From positions 485,954 through 549,953 of the forward strand of contig CAVQYZ010000004.1 of NCBI GenBank assembly GCA_963718405.1: 64,000 nt of DNA. The letters run 5' to 3'. Of this stretch, positions 1 through 9,016 are shown piece after piece. The notes under the pieces were generated by a model. It did not search any database, was not told where the DNA came from, and saw only the letters and a list, made by a program, of their open reading frames with translations. Position 1 is the first letter of the stretch. The number at the start of each line of letters is the position of its first letter. The stretch is from Bog-756 sp963718405. Lineage in GTDB: Bacteria; Actinomycetota; Acidimicrobiia; Acidimicrobiales; RAAP-2. The position numbers and the translations under genes are program-made.

Positions 1-1077
1 GGCTCGGGGCGCCGCCGTGCAGCGGGCCCGACAGCGCCCCGATGGCTCCGACGATGGAGGCGGCCAGGTCGGCCCCGGTGGAGGTGATGACCCGGGCGGC
101 GAAGGTCGAGGCGTTGAAGCCGTGGTCGATGGTGAGCATCAGATACTGCTCGATGGCCCGGACGTGGGCGGCCGGCGCTTCCTGCCCCAACAGCATCCAC
201 AGGTAGTTGGCGGCGTAGGACAGGTCGGGGCGCGGGGGCCACCGGCGGCTGGCCCTGCTGGAGCCGGTAGGTGGCGGTGAGGATGGTGGGGACCACGGCG
301 CACAGGCTTGAGGGCCTGGGCAGCGCAGCTCGTGGTGGTCGATGTCCTGGGTCGGGCGCCAGCCGAGCTCGGCCCCCAGGAGGGAGACCGCGGTGCGCAG
401 GACGTCGAGGGGCGCCCCATCGAGGCCAGCGACGGAAGGATCGCCTGCCAGACGCTCGGGGATGTCCCGGAGGCCGGCCACCTCCCGGGCGAAGGCGCTC
501 GGATTCGGCCCGGTCGGGCAGGGCCCCGTCGAACAGCAGCTTCCACACGTCCTCCAGCGACCGGTGGGCGGCCAACTCGATGGCCGAGTACTGCCGGTAG
601 TGGAAGAAGCCCTCCTGGCCCCGGACGTCGCCCACCGAGGTCTCGGCCACCACGACGCCTTCGAGCCCCCGGGGCACGTCGGCGCCCACTTCGTCGGCCG
701 GACGGATCTGGGCCACGGCCAGCAGGTCCCGGATGGACACCACGCCGACCAGCTGGCCCCGGTCGACCACCGGTAGGTGGCGGTAGTGGTGGTGGGCCAG
801 CTCGGACCAGGCCTCGCCCGACCTCGTCGTCCGGCCCGAGGACGTCGGGATCGGCCGTCATCCACCGGCGCACCGGCTCGGTGAAGGGGTCGGCCTGGGC
901 GGCGGCGGCCCGCAGCAGGTCCCGCTCGGTGAGGATCCCGACGATGGCCCGTTCGTCGGTGACCACCACCGACCCGATCTGGCGGCGGTCCATCAACGAG
1001 GTGGCCTCGGTGAGCGAGGCGTCCGCCCCGCAGGTCACGGACGGGGACGACATCAGGTCTTCGACGGCGGTGGTCAT
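1..1077 (-). CDS. CBS-domain citrate synthase family protein, partial at the window edge and frameshifted
   Basis: Starts at ATG 1077 behind GAGGAG and runs off the left edge. Residues 1 to about 130 form a CBS-domain region (LMSSPSV, GIVVGILTERDLL-like blocks, then HLPVVDRGQLVGVVSIRDLL after correction). After it comes the start of a citrate synthase fold (GVVVAETSVGDV, FFHYRQYSAIELA, RPTQDIDHHELRC, LSYAANYLWML, TIDHGFNASTFA, GPLHGGA). The family condenses oxaloacetate or a related 2-oxoacid with acyl-CoA; the CBS part probably senses adenine nucleotides. The reading frame changes near 818, near 308-322 (twice) and near 237, each explained by one extra C or G. The divergent neighbour at 1204 is also citrate-synthase-like, so methylcitrate synthase is an alternative. 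Family is well supported; substrate is not. Confidence 0.8.
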
Positions 1078-1168
1078 GCGTTCACTCCTCGGTTCGAGCG
1101 GCCCGTGGCCGCCGGTGGTGGCGTCCTCTTCCTGCAGCATGACCGCTTCCGCCGGTGCTTTGTAAATA

Positions 1169-1202
1169 TTGATCAAGTCAATGTTCACGGATAGGTTGAT
1201 CA
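1169..1202. promoter_or_regulatory. Divergent promoter/operator with two TTGATCA copies
   Basis: TTGATCA occurs at 1169-1175 and 1196-1202, 27 bp apart, between two divergent citrate-synthase-family genes. TAGGTT at 1192-1197 lies exactly 6 nt before the GTG at 1204, as expected for a leaderless actinobacterial promoter. The HTH-bearing product of the 1204 gene could bind here; that is inference. Confidence 0.4.
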
Positions 1203-1203
1203 G

Positions 1204-2415
1204 GTGGAACGGATGCTCGAGAGCGACGAGGCGGCCCGCCGGCTGGGGGTGAAGATGGCCACCCTGTACGCCTACGTGAGCCGGGGCCTGCTGGTCTCCC
1301 ACCCCTCGCCGACCGGGCGCCGCAGGCTGTTCGACGTGGACGAGGTGGAGCGGCTGGCCCGCCGCTCCCGCCAGGGCAAGGCGGTCGAGACCCGGATGGC
1401 CACCATCACCACCGGCATCACCCAGTTGACCGACGACGGTCCCGTCTACCGGGGCCTGCCGGGCCACCGACCTGGCCACCCGATACCGTTCGAGGAGGTG
1501 GCCGAGTGGTTGTGGGAGTCGACGGCGAGGGTGCCGTCGACATCCGCCCGGGACCGGAGTGGGTGGCGATGGACCTGGGCCGGCCCCCCGAGATCGGGAC
1601 GTCCGACCGGATGCGGTGGGCGGTGGTGATGGCCGGGGCGGCGGACCCCCTGCGGGCCGACCTCCGGCCCGAAGCCGTCATCCGGGCGGCCCGGCGGCGT
1701 GGCCGCCTCCATGGTGGAGGTGCTTCCCGCTGCCGGGGCGTCGCCCCGTTCCATTGCGGTGGAGGACGAGCCGGACCTCACCGGCTCGATGGCCGCACGG
1801 CTGGCATCGGTGTTGGCCCCGGGCCCACGGCCGACGTGGTCCGGGCGGTCAATGCGGCCCTGGTGTTGATGGCCGACCACGAGCTGGCCACGTCGACCCT
1901 GGCCGTGCGGGTGGCCGCCTCCACCCGGGCCGACATCTACGACGCCCTGCTGGCTGGCCTTGGGGACCATCGCCGGGCCGCTGCACGGTGGGGCCAGCCA
2001 GTTGGCCTACTCCTTGCTGCTCGACGCCCAACGTGACGGGCCCGAGCGGGCCCTCGACGACACCCTTCGATGGCAGCGCGTCCTGCCCGGCTTCGGTCAC
2101 ACCGTCTACAAGCACGGCGACGCCCGCTTCGGGGTCCTCCTGCAGCTGTTCGAGCAGTTGGCCCGGCCCGACCAGGTCGAGCTGGTGCGCTCGATCGTCG
2201 CCGCCGCCGCCGATCATGGCATCCCCCCACCCAACGTCGACCTGGCCCTGGCCGCCATCTCCTGGGCCACCGGCATGCCGCCGGATGCCGGGCGGACCCT
2301 GTTCACGGTGGCCCGGGTGGCCGGGTGGGTGGCCCACTACCTCGAAGAGCTGGAGGAGCGTCCGCTGCGCTACCGGGCCCGGGCCGTCTACGCCACCGGC
2401 CGGTCGCCGGGCTGA
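1204..2415 (+). CDS. Citrate synthase family protein with N-terminal HTH, frameshifted
   Basis: Residues 1-60 are a MerR-like DNA-binding helix-turn-helix (DEAARRLGVKMATLYAYVSR). Then comes the linker ITTGITQLTDDGPVYRG and a citrate synthase domain with the catalytic blocks GPLHGGAS, GFGHTVYKHGDARF (family signature with active-site His) and PNVDLALAAIS (active-site Asp). Such HTH-citrate synthases exist in Actinobacteria; their substrate is usually unproven. The frame changes near 1465, 1480, 1518, 1700, 1790 and 1965, with both insertions and deletions. The total length is divisible by three and gives 403 aa, the usual size. Start is GTG 1204 (leaderless) or ATG 1213. Either error-rich sequence or a decaying gene. 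Confidence 0.8.
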
Positions 2416-2468
2416 GCCACCGATCGGCCCACGGAAGGGCCGGGGACGGAACGATCTACGCTGGGTCG

Positions 2469-3281
2469 ATGGCCCTCCCCGCCCCCCATCCCGACCGAAC
2501 GTGCCTGGTGACCGGGGCCTCCTCGGGGATCGGGGCCGAGATCGCCACCTTGCTGGCCGCCCGGGGACTGGGCGTGACGCTGGTGGCCCGACGCCGGGCC
2601 CCACTGGTCGAGCTGGCCGACCGCCTGAGCGCCGGACACGGAGTCCGGGCCGAGGTGATCGTGGCCGATCTGACCGACCAGTCGTCGCGGGACGCCATCG
2701 CCACCGAGCTGGAGGACCGTTCACTCTCGGTCAACGTGCTGGTCAACAACGCCGGGTTCACCACCATGGGCCCGGTCTACCGGTCCGACCCGACCGCTGA
2801 GGTGGCCCTGGTGCGAACCGACGTCGAGGCCGTGGTGCACCTGTGCGCCCTGTTCCTCCCGGGGATGGTCGAACGTCGCAGCGGGTCGGTACTCAACGTG
2901 GCATCCACCGCGGCCTTCCAACCACTACCGGGCCAGGCCGCCTACGGGGCCAGCAAGGCCTTCGTCCTCTCGTACAGCCACGGTCTGCGCGGCGAGTTGC
3001 GCGGCTCGGGCGTGACGGTGACGGTGTTGTGCCCCGGGCCGGTGGCGACGGGGTTCGGGGCGGCGGCGGGGATCTCCGATGCCGAGGCCGCCGCGGCCAT
3101 GCCCAAGATCATGTGGGTCCCGGCCGGGGCGGTGGCCCAGGCCGCGGTGACCGGCATGGAGACCGGCCGGGCCGTGGTCATCCCCGGGGTGGCCAACCGG
3201 ATCGGTGCCGCCGCCGGCTGGCTCTCGCCCCGCAGTGTGTTGGTGCCCATGGTGGCCAAGCGCCATCCGGCCCTGGGCTGA
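2469..3281 (+). CDS. Short-chain dehydrogenase/reductase
   Basis: A 270-aa classical SDR. It has the Rossmann motif TGASSGIG at residues 15-22, NNAG at 93-96, and the catalytic Ser146, Tyr159 and Lys163 (YGASK). It uses NAD(P)H to reduce a carbonyl or oxidise an alcohol; the substrate cannot be read from the sequence. The C-terminal part (WVPAGAVAQAAVTGME, PGVANRI) resembles the DltE/YqjQ-like acyl-reductase group of SDRs. Start ATG 2469 was chosen because it lies just before the Rossmann fold; the upstream reading frame overlaps the citrate synthase. It is convergent with the DUF4349 gene, 18 bp apart. Confidence 0.85.
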   Translation: MALPAPHPDRTCLVTGASSGIGAEIATLLAARGLGVTLVARRRAPLVELADRLSAGHGVRAEVIVADLTDQSSRDAIATELEDRSLSVNVLVNNAGFTTMGPVYRSDPTAEVALVRTDVEAVVHLCALFLPGMVERRSGSVLNVASTAAFQPLPGQAAYGASKAFVLSYSHGLRGELRGSGVTVTVLCPGPVATGFGAAAGISDAEAAAAMPKIMWVPAGAVAQAAVTGMETGRAVVIPGVANRIGAAAGWLSPRSVLVPMVAKRHPALG

Positions 3282-3299
3282 GTCCGGGTGGCCGGCCCG

Positions 3300-4493
3300 T
3301 CAGATCATCTGCCGCCGACCTATCCGCCAGGCCCAACGCCCGCCCCAGGCCAGCACGGCCAGGGCCAGTAGGACGAACAGCAAGGTTCCGCTGATCCGGA
3401 TGATCCATTCGACGCCGGAGACGAATCCACCCACTCCGGCGCTCCAGGCCTTGCTGATCCCCGATTGGAGGTGGATGGGTGGGGGCGTGACGTGGTGGCC
3501 GGCCTCGGTCAAGGTGACGGTCAACCTTCCGTAGGTGGTCTGGCTGTTCAACACGTTGAGCTGGCCCTGGAGTTGTTCGATCTGACTCTGCAGGGTTTCG
3601 AGCTGGCTCTGTACCGCCAGGATGTCCCCGATGGAGTTGGCCTGGGCCATGATGGTGAGGTACTGCTGGCGGCTGGCCTGGAGGGCGGTGATCCGGGACT
3701 GAAGGTCCACGTACTGACCGGTGACATCGGTGGACGAGGTGGTGACCGAGGTCGGGTGGCCGACCCGCTGCACCTGGGACACCACGCTTGCGAAGGTGGG
3801 CTCGGGCACTTGGAGCACGATGGTTCCCGACGGGGTGCTTGCCGGTCCGCCCGCACCGATCTGCGCTTGGCTGCTGGCCACGAAGCCACCGTCGGCCGTG
3901 GCCATGGCGGTGAGCGTGGCGAGCACCGATTGGAGCTTGCCGTCAGGGATGGTCAGGTCCACCGAACCGGTGGCCTCGACCTTGGCCGACTGGCTCACCC
4001 CCTGCGGCAGGGCGGATCCGGTCACCGGTCCGGACGCACCGCTCCCGGTCGAGGTGCCCCCGTTGGTGGCGGCGCGGGTGGCGTTGGTGCCCTTGGCCGG
4101 TGCGTAGGGCGCCACTGCCGCGGGTCCGGGTATTCCAGATCCGGATGCCCCATGGGTCCCGTTGGCAGGGGCCGTGGAGGCCGAGGAGGCTGCGGACGAC
4201 GTACCCCCATGGCTTCCCTTGAGGGCCACGGCGGACAGGGCGATCCCTCCGGCCACCACGATGACCGCGGCCGCCACCGACAGGGCCCGGGTCGTGCCTC
4301 CCCGAGGCACTGCGGCAGCCAGCCTGGACCGCGGCACCACCGCCGGGTCCGAGGGGTCGGCCTTCGTGGCTCGATCCGTCTCGACCGGGAGGGCCTTGGC
4401 CAGGATCCGCTCTTCGGCCCCGTCGGGGACGGCGATCGATTCGGCCGCTTGTTGGAGGAGCAGGGCCAGCGCCTGCTCGTCGACCATGGTCAC
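3300..4493 (-). CDS. DUF4349 membrane protein, probable anti-sigma partner
   Basis: A 397-aa protein. Residues 1-68 are cytoplasmic and soluble, a transmembrane helix spans about 70-91, a Thr/Gly/Ala-rich linker runs to about 165, then a DUF4349 extracytoplasmic domain with a coiled coil (LQSRITALQASRQQYL, IEQLQGQLNVLNSQTTYG), and a second transmembrane helix near 365-388 with a basic tail. The GTG start (4493) overlaps the stop of the upstream ECF sigma gene as GTGA, so the two are translationally coupled. The position, the cytoplasmic head and the single-pass layout suggest the N-terminal part restrains the sigma factor in response to an envelope signal. That role is inference; DUF4349 itself has no proven activity. 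Confidence 0.8.
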   Translation of the reverse strand: MTMVDEQALALLLQQAAESIAVPDGAEERILAKALPVETDRATKADPSDPAVVPRSRLAAAVPRGGTTRALSVAAAVIVVAGGIALSAVALKGSHGGTSSAASSASTAPANGTHGASGSGIPGPAAVAPYAPAKGTNATRAATNGGTSTGSGASGPVTGSALPQGVSQSAKVEATGSVDLTIPDGKLQSVLATLTAMATADGGFVASSQAQIGAGGPASTPSGTIVLQVPEPTFASVVSQVQRVGHPTSVTTSSTDVTGQYVDLQSRITALQASRQQYLTIMAQANSIGDILAVQSQLETLQSQIEQLQGQLNVLNSQTTYGRLTVTLTEAGHHVTPPPIHLQSGISKAWSAGVGGFVSGVEWIIRISGTLLFVLLALAVLAWGGRWAWRIGRRQMI

Positions 4494-5047
4494 GGGAGTA
4501 CCTCCGATTCGGACCTGGATGCATCGGGCCCCTCCGAACGGAGGGCGGGATGCTCGGCCAATAGCCTGCGGGCTTCGTGTAAGCGGGACTTGACCGTGCC
4601 CGGCCGCCGCCCGATGACCGTGGCGATCTGGCGTTCGCTCAGATCGGCGTAGTAGCGGAGCACCACCACGACGCGCAACGGGAGCGGTAGGTCCTGCAGG
4701 GCGTGGACCACGTCACGCGACTGGGCGATCCGGCCCGGTGGGTCATCGGCGGACGGCAGGGAGTCGAGCAGCTCCAGGCCCGAGCGTCGGTCGCGGTGGG
4801 GGATCTCCTGGCGGAGCTTCGAGTTGCAGGTGTTCACCACCACCCGGTAGAGCCACGGTTTGAAGGCCGCACCGGTGCCCAGGGAGGCCCGGAACCTCCA
4901 GGCCCGTAAGAAGGCCTCCTGCACCGCCTCTTCGGCGTCGGCGCGGTTCCCGAGAATCAGGCAGGCCGTGCGGAAGGAACGGTCGTAGCCCTCGCGGAGC
5001 CACGCCGCCAGCTCGTCCGCATCGTCCTCGTCGGCATGGCCTCGCAC
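4490..5047 (-). CDS. ECF-family RNA polymerase sigma factor
   Basis: 185 aa from GTG 5047, which follows AGGGTCAGG. Sigma region 2 is visible in RTACLILGNRADAEEAVQEA and FLRAWRF. Region 4 is visible in LPLRVVVVLRYYADLSERQI and RRPGTVKSRLHEARRLL, the DNA-recognition helix. It directs RNA polymerase to a specific promoter set. The reading frame stays open upstream to 5203, but that extension would overlap the SDR gene at 5130 and adds no conserved sequence, so it was rejected. Its stop overlaps the start of the DUF4349 gene by 4 nt, which suggests a sigma/anti-sigma pair. Confidence 0.9.
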   Translation of the reverse strand: MRGHADEDDADELAAWLREGYDRSFRTACLILGNRADAEEAVQEAFLRAWRFRASLGTGAAFKPWLYRVVVNTCNSKLRQEIPHRDRRSGLELLDSLPSADDPPGRIAQSRDVVHALQDLPLPLRVVVVLRYYADLSERQIATVIGRRPGTVKSRLHEARRLLAEHPALRSEGPDASRSESEVLP

Positions 5048-5129
5048 TCGCCTGACCCTGCCTTTCGCCCGGTCGTCCGTTGCCCTTCCTACATAGTGAC
5101 GCCGGAGGGGCCCAAAAGGTTCGGGGAGG

Positions 5130-5936
5130 TCAGGAAGGGCCGAGGACGTACTGCCCCGAGGTGGGGTGGTGGTACCAGCCGCTGGCCGCATGGGTGCCGC
5201 CATCGACGTGGAGCGTCTGTCCGGTCACGTAGCTGGACAGGTCGGAGGCCAAAAACACCGCCGCGCCCCCCATCTCGTCGACGTGCCCGGCCCGCCCGGC
5301 CGGGACCACCATGCCGAAGTGCTCCTGGCTGCCCGGCGGGGTGACTTCGGCCAGGCCCTCGGTCATGGTGATGTCGGGGGCCAGGGCGTTGACCCTGATC
5401 CCGTGCGGAGCCAGCTCGAGGGCCACCGTCTTGGTGAAGTTGATCACCCCGGCCTTGGCGGCGGCATAGGCCGCGTAACCGGGGGCGGCGCGGACCCCTT
5501 CGATGGACGTCACGCTCATGATGCTGCCGGGCAGGCCGGCGTCGACCATGGTGCGGGCCACCCGTTGCGTGCAGAGCAGTACGTGTCGGAGGTTGGCCCG
5601 GTACAGGGCGTCCCATCCCTTCTCGCTGGTCTCCAGGAACGATGACCAGAAGACGCCACCGGCGTTGTTCACCAGGATCCGCACATCGCCGGCCTCGGCC
5701 CGGGTGCGGGCCAGAGCGGCGTCGACCTGCTCGCTGTCGCGGACGTCCACCGTGATGCCCAGGCAGCCGATCTCTTCGGCGGCCGAAGCGCAGCTCTCCG
5801 CTTTGAGCTCCCAGATGACCACGGTGGCTCCGAAGGCGGCCAGGGTGCGGGCCACGCCCCGGCCGATGCCCGACCCGCCACCGGTCACCACGGCCACCCG
5901 CCCGGTGAGGAGTACGGAGTCGGGGGTCAAGGTCAC
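5130..5936 (-). CDS. Short-chain dehydrogenase/reductase
   Basis: 268 aa from GTG 5936. TGGGSGIG at residues 18-25, NNAG at 90-93, Ser144, Tyr157 and Lys161 form a complete SDR active site, and the C-terminal VTGQTLHVDGG is typical of the 3-oxoacyl-ACP-reductase-like group. The reaction is NAD(P)(H)-dependent oxidoreduction with unknown substrate. The reading frame is open upstream as far as 6761 only because it runs into the frameshifted methyltransferase on the same strand, 14 bp upstream; the two are separate genes and probably one operon. Confidence 0.85.
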   Translation of the reverse strand: MTLTPDSVLLTGRVAVVTGGGSGIGRGVARTLAAFGATVVIWELKAESCASAAEEIGCLGITVDVRDSEQVDAALARTRAEAGDVRILVNNAGGVFWSSFLETSEKGWDALYRANLRHVLLCTQRVARTMVDAGLPGSIMSVTSIEGVRAAPGYAAYAAAKAGVINFTKTVALELAPHGIRVNALAPDITMTEGLAEVTPPGSQEHFGMVVPAGRAGHVDEMGGAAVFLASDLSSYVTGQTLHVDGGTHAASGWYHHPTSGQYVLGPS

Positions 5937-5950
5937 GGGAGGGACTCTAC

Positions 5951-6698
5951 TCAGGCTGCCACCACCAGCCGCATCCCCACGTCGTGGGATCGTTCGGATC
6001 GCAGGTGCCCGTGACGCCGGTCCCAGGTTCCATCGGCCAGATCCTCCGAAAGGCGTCGCACGGCCCGCTCCCGGGCCTGGGCCGGGATCTGATGCCACGG
6101 GGAGGTGGCGCGGCGAACCTCGGCGTCGAGGTAGGCCTCCGGACGTCCCCAGAATGCCGCCAGAAATCCGTCGGTGCACTCCCGGCGGCACCGGGACCAC
6201 CCGCACCTCGGCCCCGGGGAGGAGCGATACCAGCGTCCCGATGGCCGGGAGGCTGGCCACGTGGGTCGGGGCCATCTCCGGGGCGTACTCCTTGACGATC
6301 CAGAGTTGGCCCACGACGTCCGGATCCATGGTGAGGATGACCCTCCTGCCGGCCACCCGCCGCATCTCGGCCAGGCCGCGTCCGAGGTCGTTCCAGTGAT
6401 GGACGGTGTGGACGGCCAGCACGGCATCGGCACTCCCGTCCCCGGCGGGAATGTTCTCGGCCATGGCCTGTACCGCCGGCGCCAGATGGGGTGCCCGCTG
6501 CCGGATCATGGTGGTCGAAGGCTCGATGGCCGCCACGCATCGGCCGTCCGGTTCATACGATCCGGTGCCGGCCCCGACGTTGATGACGCGCACCTCTCCT
6601 CCTAGGGCCTCGTCGATCGCCTGTTGGATGTGGTGGTCGGGGCGACGGACGTGGCGGTAGCCGACTCCGAACTCGTCGTAGGCAGGTTGAGGGACCAT
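5951..6698 (-). CDS. Class I SAM-dependent methyltransferase, frameshifted
   Basis: 248 aa after correction, from ATG 6698. It begins MVPQPAYDEFGVGYRHVRR and has the SAM-binding motif I VINVGAGTGSYEP, the acidic loop VAAIEPSTTMI, and HTVHHWNDLGRGLAEMRRV as motifs post I and II. The frame changes near 6175, where GGG stands for an expected GG; downstream the protein continues ECTDGFLAAFWGRPEAYL. The family resembles UbiE/Methyltransf_11 enzymes acting on small molecules. The substrate is unknown. The SDR at 5130-5936 follows on the same strand. Confidence 0.75.
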
Positions 6699-7259
6699 GC
6701 CGGAGCGTATCGGCCTGCCGGATATGGGGTGGGGGTCAGTTCGAATGGTCGGGCTTTGCATCGCCCCGGAATGGGCAGGTCCAGATTCTGCAGGATCTGG
6801 TCTAGATCTTCGTCGTGGTGCTGAGCTTCGTGGTCCTGCTCCTGATGCCGGGCTCCATGCTCCTCCCCTTCAATCATGGCAACGGTCTGATGACGCCACG
6901 GTCCTCTTGTCCCGCGGTACGGGCACGACCACCGATGCCGGCCTTCCGGCCGCCCGCCTCAATTCGGACCTGCTTCCCCATGCTCCGAGCGTACCGGTGG
7001 TGATAAGGCCAGGCCCGGAATGGGGTCTGGTCACTGACCCACTACCCGAAACGGGAGTGGCCGGCACCTTCGACCGGCGGCACCGGCTCCACGGTGGTCG
7101 GGTCGGCCGTCGCTCAAGCATCGCCCGGTTTGGGCCGATGCCACGGGGCCGGGCCCGCTGAGCGGTGGCACGATGCGCTCAGCGGCCCGGCGCCCGCGCC
7201 GGCCACTGCCCGACCTCGGTGGCCACCCTCGGCATCGGCGATGTGGCACCGTTGGCCCC
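6699..7259. other. Gap of 561 bp without a supported gene
   Basis: No reading frame here has a ribosome site, a family motif and codon use like the neighbours. A hydrophobic run on the plus strand (about 6806-6875, IFVVVLSFVVLLLMPG) could be the trace of a membrane segment. On the other strand GGGGAGGAG precedes an ATG opening only an 18-codon frame. Given the many indels nearby, a broken gene is possible but cannot be shown. Confidence 0.4.
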
Positions 7260-7980
7260 ATGCCGTCCTATGAGCGATTCGCCCGGTTCTACGACGCCGC
7301 CATGGACGACCCCGGTCCCCGGGCCGAGCGGGTCCTCGGGTTCATCGACCGTTACCGCCCCGGCGCCACCACCTTGTTGGAGCTGGGCTGTGGCACAGGA
7401 TCCATCCTGGCCCGGCTGCACTCCGTGCCCAGCGTTGACCGGTCTGGACTCGTCGCCGGAGATGCTGGCCGTGGCCCGGGGCAAAGTCCCCGGTGCCCGC
7501 CTGTTCGAGGGCGACATGAGCTCGTTCTCCCTGGGGGAGCGCTTCGACGTGGTGGTGTGCGTGTTCGACACCCTGAACCATCTCCTGGACTTCGGGGCCT
7601 GGCAGTCGGTGTTCGCCGCCGCGGCCGACCACCTGGTCGACGGAGGCCTCTTCGTGCTGGACGTGAACACGGTGGGCGAGCTGAAGCGGCTGGGCGACGA
7701 GCCGCCCTGGGTCTACGAGTTCGACGACAACGTCATGATCATGGACGTCTCGTTGAGCGAGCGTGGCCTTTCGTGGTGGGAGATCCGGATCTTCGAGCAC
7801 GTCGGTGAGTCGCAGTACCTGCTCCATCAAGAGGTGATCGGTGAGCTGGGGGTGGAGCTGGCCGTGCTCCGGCCGGCGTTGGAGCAGAGGTTCGTCATCC
7901 TGGAGGAGGTCGACGAGGTCGGGGGTCCGGCCACCGACGACTCGGTCAAGGCCCACTTCGCCCTGCGCCGACGGCCGTAG
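7260..7980 (+). CDS. Class I SAM-dependent methyltransferase, frameshifted
   Basis: 239 aa once one extra base near 7430-7440 is removed. It begins MPSYERFARFYDAAMDDPGP, followed by motif I LLELGCGTGS, the acidic loop GLDSSPEMLAVAR, and VVVCVFDTLNHLLDF. The C-terminal half (ISWWEIRIFEHVGESQYL-like, VLEEVDEVGGPATDDS) matches the YcgJ/Methyltransf_25 type that modifies small molecules. The target is unknown. Start ATG 7260 precedes the conserved YERFARFYD block. Confidence 0.8.
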
Positions 7981-8001
7981 ACCGCCCGGGCCGCGGCCGC
8001 T

Positions 8002-8667
8002 TCAGTCCTCGAGGCGCCGGGCGGTGAGATAGACCCGGCTCGAGGCGTACTCGTGGGGGAGGGGCTCCCGGTGCCGGACCTGCTCGACCCCGAAGTGGTG
8101 GCGCTCCACCATTCCCTGAAGTTCGTCGTCGCCGTACATGGTTCCGCCCATGGGTCGGAGCGGGTGGCCGAGGAGCTCGGGAACGTAGACCTCGCCTTGG
8201 CCCAGGTGGGTGGCGATGACCAGGATCCCACCCGGGGCCACGACCCGTCTGATCTCCTCGAGGGCCAGCGGCAGGTCCTGGCGGGGCAGATGCTGGATGG
8301 AGTAGAAGGCCACCGCTCCCGAGGCCCAGGCGGGCCGGAACGGCAGGGTCCTCAGGTCACCGCAGACGAAGGGCTGGCTCGCCGCCTGTAGCCGGGCCTG
8401 GCGCAGCATCTGCGGCGAGAGATCCACGCCGATGGAGTGGGCGCCCCGGTCGGCGAGGTACCGGGCCACCTGTCCGGGGCCGCATCCGAGGTCGATGATC
8501 GGCCCGTCGCCGTGCCGCAGCCCCACGGCCTCATCCAGGACCGACCGGTCGACGGGCAGTTGGTCGAGGTCGTCGCCGAAGGCGGCGACGTAATCGGCCG
8601 CCACGGTGTCGTAGGCCACCCGCACCGTTTCCGGGTCGAATGCTCCCCTGTCCCACTCCCGTCCCAC
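8002..8667 (-). CDS. Class I SAM-dependent methyltransferase
   Basis: 221 aa, intact. It has PIIDLGCGPGQVARYLA (motif I), SIGVDLSPQML (acidic residue binding the ribose), FVCGDLRTLPF, and AFYSIQHLPRQDLPLALEEI (motif II region). This is a Methyltransf_11/25 family enzyme acting on a small molecule or lipid; the substrate is not evident. It is convergent with the methyltransferase ending at 7980, 21 bp apart, and lies downstream of the HiPIP-like and thiolase genes on the same strand. Confidence 0.85.
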   Translation of the reverse strand: MGREWDRGAFDPETVRVAYDTVAADYVAAFGDDLDQLPVDRSVLDEAVGLRHGDGPIIDLGCGPGQVARYLADRGAHSIGVDLSPQMLRQARLQAASQPFVCGDLRTLPFRPAWASGAVAFYSIQHLPRQDLPLALEEIRRVVAPGGILVIATHLGQGEVYVPELLGHPLRPMGGTMYGDDELQGMVERHHFGVEQVRHREPLPHEYASSRVYLTARRLED

Positions 8668-8691
8668 CGGTTCGACCGGTGTCCGGTCGAG

Positions 8692-8940
8692 CTACTGGTC
8701 CTCGGGGATGGCCTCCCACCACTGGCACCACCACTCGCCACCCACCAGTACCCGTAGCTTCGGATGCCAGCAGTACGAGATGTCCTTGTAGGGCTCCAGA
8801 TAGTACCGGCAGTTGTCGCACTTCTCACTGCCCGAAGGCTTTCCCTTGAGGACTGCGTTGTCCGCCAGATGGCGCAGTTCGATTGACAGGGTCTCGTCAA
8901 TCTCCTTGGGTTCGGGTTCGGGGATCACGTAGTCGGACAT
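8692..8940 (-). CDS. Small four-cysteine protein resembling high-potential iron-sulfur proteins
   Basis: 82 aa from ATG 8940. The C-terminal half reads KCDNCRYYLEPYKD, ISYCWHPKLRVLV, GGEWWCQWWE: the spacing C-x2-C-x12-C-x14-C followed by aromatic residues. High-potential iron-sulfur proteins (HiPIPs), which carry a [4Fe-4S] electron-transfer cluster, have C-x2-C, then C, then a GWC-x-W ending of very similar spacing. No export signal is seen, unlike classical periplasmic HiPIPs. It sits immediately downstream of a thiolase-DUF35 pair on the same strand. A zinc-binding protein is the main alternative. Confidence 0.55.
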   Translation of the reverse strand: MSDYVIPEPEPKEIDETLSIELRHLADNAVLKGKPSGSEKCDNCRYYLEPYKDISYCWHPKLRVLVGGEWWCQWWEAIPEDQ

Positions 8941-9016
8941 GGCCAACAACCTATCGCCGCCACCGCAATCCGGGGCCGATCGCTACCCGCCGCCACCCAC
9001 CGAAACCGACCAGGAG

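Noticed and set aside
4490..5203. Longer N-terminus for the sigma factor starting at 5203
   Set aside because: It would overlap the SDR gene by 74 bp and adds no conserved sequence. GTG 5047 with AGGGTCAGG upstream fits better.
5130..6761. A single 543-residue methyltransferase-SDR fusion
   Set aside because: The methyltransferase sequence leaves this frame near 6175 and ends with its own stop at 5951. The SDR has its own GTG at 5936, so they are two genes.
6815..7003. Possible 62-residue membrane protein
   Set aside because: No ribosome site, and the sequence after the hydrophobic run looks non-coding.
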